Shown: positions 1 to 8,794, numbered from the stretch's first letter. The stretch: 64,000 nucleotides of DNA from Prauserella_A sp040635515 (GCA_040635515.1 JBEYHY010000014.1:1-64000), one strand, 5' to 3'. The notes: a model not told the origin generated them from the letters alone. Numbers and translations: made by a program.

Positions 1-1031
1 GTGGCGGGTTGTTCGGTGCGGGTGAGGTCGTGGCGGAGGACGCGTTGGTGTGCTTGGGCGAGTTCGTGGCCGGGGTCGGCGCCGAGTTCGGTGGCGAGGC
101 GGTTGCGCAGGTCGGTGAAGACCGATAGGGCGGCGGCTTGTTGTCCGCTGCCGGCGAGGGCGATCATGAGTGCGGCGTGGATGTTTTCGTGGAGTGGGTC
201 GGTGTCGGCGACGTCGCGGAGGAAGGGCAGGGCTTCGCTGTGGCGGCCGAGTTCGCCGGCGGTGGCGGCGTAGTCGAGGACGAGGGCTTGGCGTTCGCGG
301 CCGAGGGCGACGGTGGCGGGGTGCACGCGCAGTGCGGGCAGGTTGCTCAGGGGTTCTCCGCGCCACAGGTTCACCGCTTGTTTGAACTGCTCACACGCAC
401 CGACCAGATCGCCCTGTTTACGGGACTCGGCGGCAGCCGAGGCCAGCTTCCGGAAAGCCAGCAGATCCAACTGTCGCTCTCCGAGCGTCAACTGATACCC
501 CGACCGGGTCGCTGTCACGAGTTTGCTCGACGAGGCGTCCGGCTTGCGGGGCATAAGTCTGCGGCGCAGCCGGGACACATCGGCCTGCAACAACGAGACA
601 GCCGTGTCCGGCGGTTCCGAGTCCCACAACCATTCCAAAAGCGAGTCACGGTCGATCGATTCGTTGGGGGACATGGCAAGCAGCCCGAGTAACATGCTTC
701 GGCGTGTGGGACCGGGATCGACGCTGACGCCGGAGACATGCGCCGACAGCGGGCCTAGCACCTGAATCCACAGGTCATGACCGCGAAGCTGGGGGTTGAG
801 CGAAATCCCGACCAGCTCGTCGGTTTCCTCCGCCGACAGGGCGAGCGCGGTCGCGATTCTGCGCAGAGTCGTGGCCCTTGGCTTGGCGATCCTGCCCTGT
901 TCGAGGTCACGCAGCCCGGCCAGGCTCACCCCCGCCAGCTCCGCTGCCTGCTGCTGCGTCATCCCCGCCCTGCGGCGAAACTGCTGAAGCAGCTGGTCGA
1001 CCCGAGGCAGGGAACTGGTCGGCGGGCTCAT
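1..1031 (-). CDS. XRE-SARP (AfsR-like) transcriptional activator, 3' end outside window
   Basis: This is a cytoplasmic DNA-binding regulator of the AfsR/SARP class, usually an activator of secondary metabolism. The frame is open from ATG at 1031 to the window edge (343 residues visible). Domains seen are an XRE-type helix-turn-helix at about residues 8-70 (GMTQQQAAELAGVSL), an OmpR/SARP winged helix at about 90-180, and a bacterial transcriptional activation (BTAD) domain at about 187-340 with LVGACEQFKQAVNLWRGEPL. A C-terminal NB-ARC/TPR part, common in this family, may lie outside. A TTA leucine codon (690-692) inside the winged-helix region suggests bldA-type translational control; TTA is rare in such genomes. 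Its ATG overlaps the stop of a short upstream frame (ATGA). Gene family is secure; the regulated pathway is unknown. Confidence 0.88.
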   Translation of the reverse strand, partial: MSPPTSSLPRVDQLLQQFRRRAGMTQQQAAELAGVSLAGLRDLEQGRIAKPRATTLRRIATALALSAEETDELVGISLNPQLRGHDLWIQVLGPLSAHVSGVSVDPGPTRRSMLLGLLAMSPNESIDRDSLLEWLWDSEPPDTAVSLLQADVSRLRRRLMPRKPDASSSKLVTATRSGYQLTLGERQLDLLAFRKLASAAAESRKQGDLVGACEQFKQAVNLWRGEPLSNLPALRVHPATVALGRERQALVLDYAATAGELGRHSEALPFLRDVADTDPLHENIHAALMIALAGSGQQAAALSVFTDLRNRLATELGADPGHELAQAHQRVLRHDLTRTEQPA

Positions 1032-1201
1032 AGCCACCGTCCTCGGCCGGTCATACGTCCGTAGCCGTTCAGTAGCTCCTCTGGCGATCCTGCCGTGACG
1101 AGGAGTGGAGGCCCGGAGCCATCCGAACCGAGCGGGCAGAAGAGCGTCAGTGACATGTCAGCGAGGTATCCGATCATTGAAAGCGGGCCTGCCTGGAACA
1201 T
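1028..1201 (-). CDS. Small upstream ORF overlapping the SARP start
   Basis: This is a 57-codon open frame whose TGA stop overlaps the ATG of the SARP gene (ATGA at 1028-1031), the usual arrangement of translationally coupled genes. Candidate starts are ATGs at 1201, 1177 and 1153; none has a convincing ribosome binding site. The C-terminus reads EELLNGYGRMTGRGRWL. I do not recognise a family. It may be a leader or coupling peptide, or a chance frame. Confidence 0.25.
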   Translation of the reverse strand: MFQAGPLSMIGYLADMSLTLFCPLGSDGSGPPLLVTAGSPEELLNGYGRMTGRGRWL

Positions 1202-2070
1202 GTCCGTTGAGACGGCATGTACTGAGTTCACGTTCCAGACGAAGGGGGTGCTTGACGCGGAGAGACCGTTCGCAGTGCGCAGCCTAGTGGACGTCCGCAA
1301 TAGGTTGGCCGGTCGCACTGGCCAGGATGTTTGTGCTGGTGATCGCACCGAGTTCGAGAAGAGGTCTTCGCGTGAGCGCGCGAAGCGGCGCGGGGTGGGA
1401 ACGTTGCCATCGACACCGGTTTCGCACAGGCGGTGGGTGCACCGGCGGAGTATCGCTCGCTCTGCTCATGAGAGGTGGCGTCGACGAGGGAGCGAGGCGT
1501 TCGTGATGTTGCGGTCCAGGGGTGTCGGTGATGCGCACAAGTCCTTGTCCGGCTCGTTGGACAGGGGTCCAGCCAACGGTCTCTCTCGGTCCGGATCAGC
1601 TTCGCGGCTGCCGCTGACCCGCGATGAACTCTCGCTTCGGCCGGATAGCGGTAAATCGCCAGGTCGGAGAACTCTGACTTGAATCGTTGGCTGCGGTACG
1701 GGCCAACTACGGGCATGCCGACGGCTTTCTCGCCGGAAAGCCGGACGTGATGACACCGCTCCCGTACCTGTCGCCGCGTTGATTAGTAGGCTGCCGGGAG
1801 AACTCCACGACGAGGTGCGGCGAGTGCTGCACGGCGGCGCTCGTGGAGGCGATCGATCAGGCGCAGGCTTACGGTGTCGATGACACCTGAACCGGCCCGT
1901 CCACTGTGGCCCGATCGTCGACGACGTCAGCCGCGCCGTTCGACGTTGCGCGTGGTCGCGGCCGGAGCCGGGCTTGGATCGGGAAGCTTCGACTGGTGAA
2001 CGCCCCTTGCTGGACCCCCGACACGACAGCCTGCGCAACGAACGGGTCCTCCGCGTCCAGAGCTCGACGA
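1202..2070. other. Gene-poor stretch, no convincing gene
   Basis: Both strands carry only compositionally driven open frames that do not look like proteins. Two short plus-strand pieces read like decayed coding sequence: one around 1690-1780 (VRANYGHADGFLAGKPDV) and one around 1830-1888 ending ALVEAIDQAQAYGVDDT before a TGA. They lie in different frames and lack a start, so they are at most remnants. Confidence 0.5.
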
Positions 2071-2553
2071 TCACTCCCCGGCTTCCATGGCACGCCGGTG
2101 CGCCGGACTGCCCTTGCGGTAGAAGACGTAGCCCGCGTGGTGCAATACGTCGCCGTCGAACTCGCCGTCGGCGCTGAACCCGGTGTCGTCGCGGTACTCG
2201 ATGCGCTCACCGGTGATCCAGTACCGGCCGGTGTAGGCGCTCTGGCGGTCGCCGCGCGCCTCGTCGTACCGGCCGCCCGGCAGCAGCCCCTGCCTGATGT
2301 ATCCGTCGGTGGTGACCCACATGCCCGCATAGGGATGCTCGTCTGCCCGCCCCGAGTCCGCTGAACGGGAGGTGGTCGCGTCGTTCGAGGTCGCGGGGCC
2401 GTGCGGCGTCGTCGTGTCGTTCATCGTCGTCCCTTCGGGCCTGGATGCATCCGCCGTGGTGGGCGTGCCGTCGCTGTCCGGCGAGTTGCCGGCACACGCG
2501 GCCGTCAGGAGCGCGGCGAGGCACATCGCCGCGGAACCGAGAATCGTCCTCAC
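2071..2553 (-). CDS. Atu4866-domain lipoprotein
   Basis: This is a secreted, probably lipid-anchored small protein. With the GTG start at 2553 it is 160 residues: a short signal peptide with a hydrophobic core and a lipobox-like LLTAAC, a Ser/Thr/Asp-rich linker, then an Atu4866-type domain at about residues 77-150 (YAGMWVTTDGYIRQ, GRYDEARGDRQSAY, IEYRDDTGFSADGEF). The Atu4866 family is a small beta-barrel-like domain of unknown function. An in-frame ATG at 2616 would add 21 residues before the signal peptide, so GTG 2553 is preferred. A second, broken Atu4866 gene lies just downstream on the other strand. The lipobox has Thr at -3, so lipidation is likely but not certain. Confidence 0.75.
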   Translation of the reverse strand: MRTILGSAAMCLAALLTAACAGNSPDSDGTPTTADASRPEGTTMNDTTTPHGPATSNDATTSRSADSGRADEHPYAGMWVTTDGYIRQGLLPGGRYDEARGDRQSAYTGRYWITGERIEYRDDTGFSADGEFDGDVLHHAGYVFYRKGSPAHRRAMEAGE

Positions 2554-2853
2554 ATCTCGACCATGGCCCGGATTGCCCACGCCATCCAGGACGCACACAT
2601 CCTGGGAGTGCCGCACCCTGGCTGTCGGCTAGTGTTTGTCACGTTGGCGAGCTCGATCGCACAGTGCCATCTTCATCGCTTCATCCATAGTGGACTATGA
2701 GTGAGTGGAAGCGCGATGGTCTTCGTGAAATAGGCGCCCCTGCTTCGAAAACGGGAAGTCCCAGGAAGACGCGTCGGTTCACCGTTGCCGGGTGTGCCAC
2801 TCCCTGGTGTGTTCCGGCCTTCCGCGTGGCCCAGGGCGCACGAACATCGAGTC

Positions 2854-3740
2854 ATGCCAAACGCCTTCCCTGCCTTCACACCCGACGGCCTGGCAGCCGT
2901 GCGTGCCGGAGTCGGCAGGCCGCTGCTGCTGACCAACGCGACACCCTCGACCCGCTGATCGGTACCATGCGTGGAGCCGACGTACTCCTCGGCGGGACAG
3001 TGGTCGTCGGTGTCGGTCCCGGCCTCTTCATCGCGGCCGAGGACGACGGCGCCGTGGTCGTCGATGCCACCGGGACCACCATCCTGTCGTCCCGTCTCGA
3101 CGTGGCCGTCGTTCTCGGCGCCACCGCCCGTGGCGCCGGTGCGGGCACGCTTGCTCCCGGCTCGGACGCGGGCCTCGTCGTCGTGTCCGGCGAGCATGCT
3201 CCCGATCTGCCCGCGGCGTTGTACGCCGCGGTGGCCCGGCCCGAAATCCTTCTCGCCGTGCTGAAGGAGGGGCGGTCGACGCACTGGGCCGGCGCGGCGC
3301 TCGGCAGCGCGCCGGCCGTCTCCTTGCGGCCTGACCGCATCGTGGTGGATCCGGATCGCGTGGGGGTGTGGGTCGACACCGACGACTGCTTGCATCAGGA
3401 ACTCACCGCCGACGGTCGTTACGACGACACGCGTGGTGGGCGACGGCACGCCTTCCAGGGCAGCTACTGGGTGGACGGTGACCGCGTCGACTACCTGGAC
3501 GACCTCGGATTCTGGGAATTCGGCCGGTTCACCGGCGACGCACTGGATCATGCGGGTTACACGACGATCAGGCCGCACATCGTGAAGTTGACGACGCGGT
3601 GTTCGAAGAAGACCGCGATGAATTCGCGGATGGTGGCGCTGGGCCAGAAGTACCATGCGGTGGGTGCTCCGATGACGTTGCCGTCGACTTTCGCTTTGCG
3701 GGTCAGCAGGTGGCACGCAATGCGTGGGAGTTGTAGGTGA
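2854..3740 (+). pseudogene. Amidohydrolase-Atu4866 fusion, frameshifted and internally deleted
   Basis: The remnant starts at ATG 2854 with an amidohydrolase-like N-terminus (GVGRPLLLTNAT). The frame then breaks at 2941-2944, where an extra AC dinucleotide shifts it; reading on in the other frame continues naturally (LDPLIGTMRGADVLL, then VGPGLFIAAEDDGAVVVDATG). From there it jumps straight to C-terminal amidohydrolase-like sequence (GAGTLAPGSDAGLVVV), so the whole metal-binding barrel of roughly 250-300 residues is missing. It ends in an Atu4866 domain at about 3363-3575 (GVWVDTDDCLHQELTADGRYDD). Beyond about 3575 the frame runs antisense through a DUF218 remnant. This is clearly a pseudogene, although the Atu4866 part is still well preserved. 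Confidence 0.75.
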
Positions 3741-3970
3741 CGATGACGCAGCGGTGGCCGGCCTGGTGTTTCGGCATGAGTTCCTTGCTGTAGGTGAGGT
3801 TCTCCCACGTCGTTCGTTACTGCTGGTCCAGGAGAATGTCGTCGCGGGTCATGCCGGTGGATGTCAGGTAGTCGAGGCGGCTGGCGAGTAGCGGCGGAAT
3901 CCGCCTGCCTTCGAGTAGTCCCGTGCCAAGCACGACGGCGAAGTCGACCGGGCGACGGGCCGGTGTCGGG
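3557..3970 (-). pseudogene. Broken YdcF/DUF218-family protein
   Basis: Minus-strand pieces match the DUF218 (YdcF/SanA) pattern. An N-terminal part reads VDFAVVLGTGLLEGGRIPPL and LLASRLDYLTSTGM, with DDILLDQQ after it. An in-frame TAA follows where a serine codon would normally stand, and then RTTWENLTYSKELMPKHQ and HRCVIVTYNSHALRA. A frameshift or stop leads to VDGNVIGAPTAWYFWPSA and IREFIAVFFEH. About 40-60 residues between the first two blocks are missing. DUF218 proteins are membrane-associated and poorly characterised. Several independent lesions make this a dead gene. Confidence 0.65.
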
Positions 3971-4179
3971 GTCGAAGAGGATTACGACAGGATTTGGCGG
4001 TGGAGCTTGCCCAGCTCACTGGTCGATGACCGCGGTGAGCTCGCCTGCCAGATCCGCCGGGAGGTCCACGGGTCGGCGGGGCCGCCCGGTCCGTGTGTTT
4101 CCAAAAGTGACATGGTCCCGGAAGTGGATCGGTCCGTGTGAGCACGAACGGTTTCGCTCAGGGGTTCGCGGATCCGGTG

Positions 4180-4480
4180 CGGCCCAGAAGGATCATGGCC
4201 CGGTACAGAGTCGTCGGTGTGGGAGGGTCCGGTAGCGAAGGGACCGGGCTCGCAGAAGTGGCGCAGGCGCGCAGCATCTGTGCGACCAGGCGCTGCCAGG
4301 TGTCGGGGGCGGCGCCGCAGCGGTTGAACAACCGCTGTTTTACTGGGGCGTCGAGGTCCGGCGCGGGGTCTCACGTCACCCCGCGAAAGGCATGGCTTGA
4401 TACCCGGGGTTCCTCCGGACGAGGGATTTCCTTGCGGGCCATCCGCACCCGGCACTGCATCACCGTGTGGTTGTCTGACC
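4180..4480 (-). pseudogene. Possible decayed hypothetical gene
   Basis: One minus-strand frame has coding-like character: RMARKEIPRPEEPRVSSHAF, then an in-frame TGA, then LFNRCGAAPDTWQRLVAQML and TLYRAMILLGRTGSANP before another stop. I do not recognise the family. The rest of 3971-4789 shows nothing else, apart from a short plus-strand coding-like piece near 4583-4680 (AYAEALRADTDRWAW). Confidence 0.25.
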
Positions 4481-4789
4481 CCGGGCAAGTCGGCGGCTCG
4501 ATACACAAGTCGCCGCAGTGCCTTCACATGCCGGTGCTGGTGTGTCAGGGAATGCGTGCTCGTAGGGGCGAAGTTGACTAGGCGGCTGCCTACCAGGACG
4601 CGCGCCACCGCACCGGCGGATCGAGGGACAGCGCGTACGCCGAGGCGCTGCGTGCGGACACCGACCGTTGGGCCTGGCACCTCTCGCCGCTGCCGCCACC
4701 CCGGCGAGGCGGTGGCGGTCGAACTCCAAGGCGCGGTGGAGCGGGCCTGGCGCCGCAGCGGCGCGATGGCGGTGTCATCGCGTGCCGGT

Positions 4790-5206
4790 TCAGCTTGGTA
4801 GGTTCCCGGTGCGCAGCAGATGCTCGAAGGCGAGTACGAAGCGCTCGCCGTTGGTTTTTCGGTGGGGCATGATGCGCAGGGGTCGGCCTTGGTGTGGATG
4901 AACGGCGATCCGCGTGAAGATGCCGGGTCTGTAGGAGACGGACGCGACCTGCTGCGCGGGAATCTCCCGTTTGAGCTTCGCTCGTTTCACAGGGCCGGCG
5001 ACTTGGGCCAGCATGATGCGGCGGTCGGTGACGACCATGACGTTCGGGTATTCCCCGGCCGTCCCGGGAACAACCAGCAGGACCTCCTCGTCGGGGGCGA
5101 GCAGCAGGCGAGGGATGTCCCGTTGCATGCCATGGTTGAAGAAGAGATCCTGATTGCGGTTCAGTGCCGTCGCATACGTCACCTCCGCCCACGTCGATTC
5201 CCTCAC
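4790..5206 (-). CDS. YokE-like PH-domain protein
   Basis: This 138-residue cytoplasmic protein has a bacterial PH-like (YokE/bPH) core at about residues 35-130: LLAPDEEVLLVVPGTAG, then NVMVVTDRRIMLAQVAG, then IPAQQVASVSYRPG and a final helix VLAFEHLLRTG. The pattern of an N-terminal 'activity threshold' strand, a VVTDRRI hairpin and a C-terminal helix is typical of the family, whose general role is unknown (membrane or protein binding). The GTG start at 5206 has AAAGG about 12 nt upstream and overlaps the stop of an upstream frame (GTGA). It is one of the few apparently intact genes in a decaying neighbourhood. Confidence 0.7.
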   Translation of the reverse strand: MRESTWAEVTYATALNRNQDLFFNHGMQRDIPRLLLAPDEEVLLVVPGTAGEYPNVMVVTDRRIMLAQVAGPVKRAKLKREIPAQQVASVSYRPGIFTRIAVHPHQGRPLRIMPHRKTNGERFVLAFEHLLRTGNLPS

Positions 5207-5523
5207 GGCGAGAACCTTTCATGCACCGTTGGGAACAGCTCCGGGGTTTCGTTCTCGGCGAGCCCCTCGCTGACTGGCGATTGCAGGCAGTGCTTGCCAC
5301 CGATGTCGTTCGCCGACTGGTCCAGACGCTGGTTCATGTATGCGTTTCCTGCGGGTGTGAGCGGTATCCCGCACCTCCACGGCGGCACCGGGTTGTCTCT
5401 CCCCGAAGCTCTCATGACCGCCGATGCCGGACTGTCATCGCTTGGTGACACGGTCCGAGCCCGGCCCCCGATGAGCCCTCGCGCGCGGATCTGCCGTACC
5501 GGCGAGCCTGCTCGATCGGTCAT
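5203..5523 (-). CDS. Uncertain 106-codon ORF coupled to the PH-domain gene
   Basis: This frame starts at ATG 5523 and its TGA overlaps the GTG of the PH-domain gene. No family is recognised, there is no hydrophobic segment, and only a weak GTAGGAT precedes the start. It could be an upstream coupled gene or a chance frame. Confidence 0.22.
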   Translation of the reverse strand: MTDRAGSPVRQIRARGLIGGRARTVSPSDDSPASAVMRASGRDNPVPPWRCGIPLTPAGNAYMNQRLDQSANDIGGKHCLQSPVSEGLAENETPELFPTVHERFSP

Positions 5524-5635
5524 GGCTACATCCTACGGAGGAGGTTCACGTGGCGCCTGGATCACGGCGGAATGGACAGTGTGATGGTTTGGCTGCGGCG
5601 AGGTGTGCAGAACCTTGAACCACGGACGCGTCCTT

Positions 5636-5654
5636 GTAGGTTAGGCTACCCTAA
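5636..5654 (+). promoter_or_regulatory. IdeR/DmdR-type iron box
   Basis: The 19-bp site GTAGGTTAGGCTACCCTAA matches the mycobacterial/streptomycete iron-box consensus TTAGGTTAGGCTAACCTAA at 17 of 19 positions. It lies 27 bp upstream of the VOC gene start. IdeR/DmdR repressors bind such boxes when iron is plentiful, so the downstream gene is predicted to be induced by iron starvation. Confidence 0.8.
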
Positions 5655-5680
5655 ATTGTGCTCGCCTGCTGGGAGGTTCA

Positions 5681-6421
5681 ATGCCACACGACGATGCCAC
5701 CTTTGATCATCTCATTCACTGGGTGGACGACCTCGAAGCCGCTATGGCGCGTTACGAGGCTGCCGGCCTGCCCACGCGTCACGCTCTCACCATGCCTGGC
5801 TTCCGCAACGCCGCCTGGGGTGTGGACGACGAACGCTACGTCGAACTGGCTACGGTTGACGATTGGGATGCTGTCGCGACCTCGCAGTATGCCGGGAGTC
5901 TTGAGATCCTCAAGCCCGCTATCGACGAGCTTCGCGGATCTGGTCTCCTGACGTTCGCGGTCGACGTGCGCGACGCGCGTGCCACCGCGGCGCGGCTGCG
6001 CGAATCGGGGCGTGAGGTGGAGGACGTTGAGGTGCGCTTCGAGGAGAAGAATGCGGGATTCGTCGAGGTGTTCGTTCGCGATGTCCCGGCGTACTTTCCG
6101 TTCTTCATCACTTACGATCCACCGCGAGCCATGATCGCACGCATGCGCGCCGAACACCGGGCTGCACAGGGAATTACCTTCGACAATTGTCCCGATCTGG
6201 TCGCTCTCCTGATCCGAAGTGCGGAGCCCGACGCCGATGCGCGCCTGCTCGCCGACCTTGTCGGTTGTCCCGTCAATGATGCGGCGGTCGCTTTGCCTGG
6301 TGCTGAGGTGCGCTTCGAAAAAGGGGAGCGAGCCGGTTTGTACGGAATCGTGGTGCGTGGGCCTGAGTCATCAACTATGCCGGCAGAAGTGGCTGGCGTG
6401 ACGGTGATCGTCGAAACGTGA
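5681..6421 (+). CDS. VOC (glyoxalase-like) protein under iron-box control
   Basis: This 246-residue cytoplasmic protein belongs to the vicinal oxygen chelate superfamily (glyoxalase-like, two-module type). The N-terminal module starts FDHLIHWVDDLEAAMARYEA; HLIHWV gives a typical metal-ligand histidine position and the central part carries GFRNAAWGVDDERYVELATV. The C-terminal half (from about residue 165) looks like a degenerate second module. GGGAGG lies 8 nt before the ATG. The iron box at 5636-5654 suggests expression under iron limitation. Substrate is unknown; VOC members include lyases, isomerases, dioxygenases and resistance proteins. The nearby ABC-ATPase remnant hints at a former iron-responsive locus. 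Confidence 0.78.
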   Translation: MPHDDATFDHLIHWVDDLEAAMARYEAAGLPTRHALTMPGFRNAAWGVDDERYVELATVDDWDAVATSQYAGSLEILKPAIDELRGSGLLTFAVDVRDARATAARLRESGREVEDVEVRFEEKNAGFVEVFVRDVPAYFPFFITYDPPRAMIARMRAEHRAAQGITFDNCPDLVALLIRSAEPDADARLLADLVGCPVNDAAVALPGAEVRFEKGERAGLYGIVVRGPESSTMPAEVAGVTVIVET

Positions 6422-6535
6422 TGGTCGGCTGATAGCCTGCCGCTCGGCTGCGGCGTCGGGTGTGGTCACGCTGCCCGGACTCGCCGGGAACGGCCGAGGC
6501 GGGCTTCGGATGCAAGGGAACCGGTCCGAAATGGT

Positions 6536-6891
6536 CACCTCGATCGCGGTGAGCTGACCGCCGAGCACGCCGGTTCGCCGACGGCGTGCGTGCTTCGGGG
6601 CACGACGTTCTCGGTCTCCGCGGACGACCGCGCGGGGCTCGTCGGTCCTACCCGCGCGGGCAAGACAACTCTGGCGAAACTCTTGTGCGGGTTGTACGTA
6701 CTGGACATTCAAACCGTGCGACACGCGGCGCTTGTTTTGCTCCCTCAGCAGATGCACCTGGTCGTCGGCTCACTGCTGGACACGCTGTGGTTGGTGCCAG
6801 GACACCCGGCGAGGGCGAGATCGCCTGGGCCGTCGACACATTAGGTTCGCGGGGCTGGGTGGGCCGGGCTTCCCGACTGGTTGTGCATTGA
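6536..6891 (+). pseudogene. ABC-transporter ATPase fragment
   Basis: The piece reads VLRGTTFSVSADDRAGLVG, then a Walker A-like GPTRAGKTT and LAKLLCGLYV, then VLLPQQMHLVVGSLLDTL, which corresponds to the Q-loop region. Near 6795-6810 the frame shifts and continues as GEGEIAWAVDTLGSRGW before a TGA at 6889-6891. The signature motif, Walker B and any membrane domain are missing. The sequence resembles the nucleotide-binding domain of exporter-type (ABCB/siderophore-exporter-like) proteins. It is a truncated, frameshifted remnant. Confidence 0.65.
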
Positions 6892-7332
6892 CGCAGACGC
6901 GCGTGGCGCCGTGCTGCTGGCGCGGGAACGGCGGCCGGCGACCCGAACTGTGTCCTGGCAGGGAAGGGAACTGGCAAGGAAGTACGAAGTTGGTTGGCTG
7001 AGAAGGGGTTTGGTGGAGGAGATTGATTGGCGAGACACGCCTTGTTCGGTGTCAGTATCGCAGCGTGGACACCCCCGTGTGTTCACAAGCCTGTCACTGG
7101 CGTGCTGTGCGGCCCCCGAATTACCAGGCGCGGCGGGGATGGGCCGTCCCCTCGTGGGTCGGTGCGCGAAGGTTGCGGGACGGGATTTAGACCTGCGAGC
7201 CCATGCCCCCAGCACAAGAGGATCGAGCGGTTTACCCGTGTCGGTGCGCTGGTAAGCGAAGTAGGTCAGGATTAGCTGTTGCTGGCTAGGAGGTTGCTGA
7301 CGCTCCTCATCTGAGCAAGGTTCTCGTGGTCT
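6892..7332. other. Intergenic, no gene seen
   Basis: About 440 bases between the ABC remnant and the end of the GlxA-type gene. No frame looks like a protein, and no tRNA-like cloverleaf or strong hairpin was recognised. Confidence 0.5.
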
Positions 7333-8319
7333 CTATGGCCCCTGTTCGGCCAACCGGGCTGAAAAGGCCCGACGGTATGCGGATGGGGTGAGCCCGGTTT
7401 GGCCGGCGAGGCGGGTGCGGAGGTTAGCGGTCGACCCGAGGCCACTTCGGTGCGCGATCTGATCGACGGCGAGGTCGGTTTGTTCGAGAAGCCGGCGGGC
7501 GTGCTCGACACGCACACTCGTCAACCATTGGATCGGTGTGCTGCCGAGCTCGTTCCGGAAGCGTCGATGCAGGGAAGCCGGGCTCATGGCTGCCCGTGAG
7601 GCGATGTCCGCGACCGAGATGGGCTCTGTCGCGTGTTGCTCTGCCCAGGCGAGAGCCGCGGCGAGTGGACTTTCGGTCTCCTTGGGGATGGGGCGTTCGA
7701 TGAACTGCCTTTGCCCGCCAGGGCGATGTCCGGGAAAGACCAGACGCCGCGCCACGGCCGCGCCAATCTCGGCTCCGTGGTCGCGGCGTACGACATGTAG
7801 TGCGAGGTCGAGGGCAGCGGCGCTGCCGGCCGAGGTGAGGATGTCGCCATCATCGACGAAGAGGACGTTATCGTCGACGTGCACGCGTGGATATCGGGCT
7901 CGGAACTCCTCGGCCCATTGCCAGTGCACCGTGACGCGACGCCCATCCAGTACAGCTGCGTCGGCCAGGGTGAACGCCCCGCTGCACATGCCGATCATTC
8001 GTGCGCCGCGGTCGTGGGCTTGCGCGATCGCGTCGAGTACGTCGGGGTGGTGGGGCGTGGCGGTGTCGGGTCGGTTGGGGACGATCACCGTGTCTGCGCG
8101 TTGGAGAGCGGAAAGTGCAGCGATTCCGGTCATGGCGAAGAAGCCTTGCCTCATTGGCACCGTCGGCTGTCGGGCGCACATCTGAAGGTCGTAGAGCAGT
8201 CCACCTACCTCGGGTCTGTCGATTCCGAGGACCTCGGTCAGGCAAGCGAGTTCGAACGGGTTCGAGCCTTCGTCGACCAGAGCGGCAACGACGTGCAGTT
8301 GCGAGGAAACTTGCGACAT
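7333..8319 (-). CDS. GlxA-family transcriptional regulator (DJ-1/PfpI + AraC HTH)
   Basis: This 328-residue cytoplasmic regulator has a DJ-1/PfpI-like domain at about residues 10-190, with the nucleophile-elbow-like motif IGMCSGAFTLADAAVLDG around 110-125, then an AraC/XylS double helix-turn-helix at about 215-320 (ISVADIASRAAMSPASLHRR and the second HTH VDQIAHRSGLGSTANLRTR). Length and order match GlxA-type activators, where the N-terminal domain senses a ligand. GAGGAA precedes the ATG. It is transcribed divergently from a cupin gene 52 bp away, so it probably controls that gene and itself. Confidence 0.9.
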   Translation of the reverse strand: MSQVSSQLHVVAALVDEGSNPFELACLTEVLGIDRPEVGGLLYDLQMCARQPTVPMRQGFFAMTGIAALSALQRADTVIVPNRPDTATPHHPDVLDAIAQAHDRGARMIGMCSGAFTLADAAVLDGRRVTVHWQWAEEFRARYPRVHVDDNVLFVDDGDILTSAGSAAALDLALHVVRRDHGAEIGAAVARRLVFPGHRPGGQRQFIERPIPKETESPLAAALAWAEQHATEPISVADIASRAAMSPASLHRRFRNELGSTPIQWLTSVRVEHARRLLEQTDLAVDQIAHRSGLGSTANLRTRLAGQTGLTPSAYRRAFSARLAEQGP

Positions 8320-8371
8320 ATGTCATTCCTCGCACTGTTGGGCAAGAAGTGCAAGGCCTCAAGATCGGAGC

Positions 8372-8761
8372 ATGACGAACCCGAGTACAAACATCGACAC
8401 CGTTCTGGCATCCTTCGAGGATCGCTGGAGCCCGCGGATCCTCACCCGAGTCAACGATTTCGACATCCGCCTGGCCAAGGTCGAGGGCACGTTCGTCTGG
8501 CACGCCCACCCAGACACCGACGAGCTGTTCATCGTTCTCGACGGCAGTCTCGATATCCACCTTCGGCAGTCAGGGACCGAGAGCGTCGTGCACCTGGGGC
8601 GCCATGACGTCTTCGTCGTCCCGCGCGGAACCGAGCACTGCCCGGAGTCCTCGGATGGCGCGGCGGTGATGCTGCTCGAACCAACCGGAACACTCAGCAC
8701 TGGCGACTACGAGGGAGACATCCCGGACCACATCACCTCGACAGCCGGGCTCCCCGCGTAA
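8372..8761 (+). CDS. Cupin-domain protein
   Basis: This 129-residue protein is a single cupin. Motif 1 is FVWHAHPDTDELFIVLDGSL, with the metal-ligand pattern H-x-H-x(4)-E, and motif 2 is DVFVVPRGTEHCPE, with the final histidine. Conserved metal ligands suggest a small metal-dependent enzyme or sensor (isomerase, dioxygenase or sugar/aromatic binding). GGAG lies just before the ATG. It is divergent from the GlxA-type regulator and probably its main target. The substrate cannot be told from sequence. Confidence 0.82.
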   Translation: MTNPSTNIDTVLASFEDRWSPRILTRVNDFDIRLAKVEGTFVWHAHPDTDELFIVLDGSLDIHLRQSGTESVVHLGRHDVFVVPRGTEHCPESSDGAAVMLLEPTGTLSTGDYEGDIPDHITSTAGLPA

Positions 8762-8794
8762 CCTACGGCAAGAGCCGATGTCAGGAAAGACTTC

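Noticed and set aside
1095..1682. A 195-codon plus-strand open frame right of the SARP gene
   Set aside because: It has no ribosome binding site or recognisable family, overlaps competing frames, and its composition is typical of non-coding high-GC sequence.
5538..5617. Short plus-strand ORF with a strong GGAGGAGG before GTG
   Set aside because: Only about 22 codons, no similarity, ends before the iron box; probably chance.
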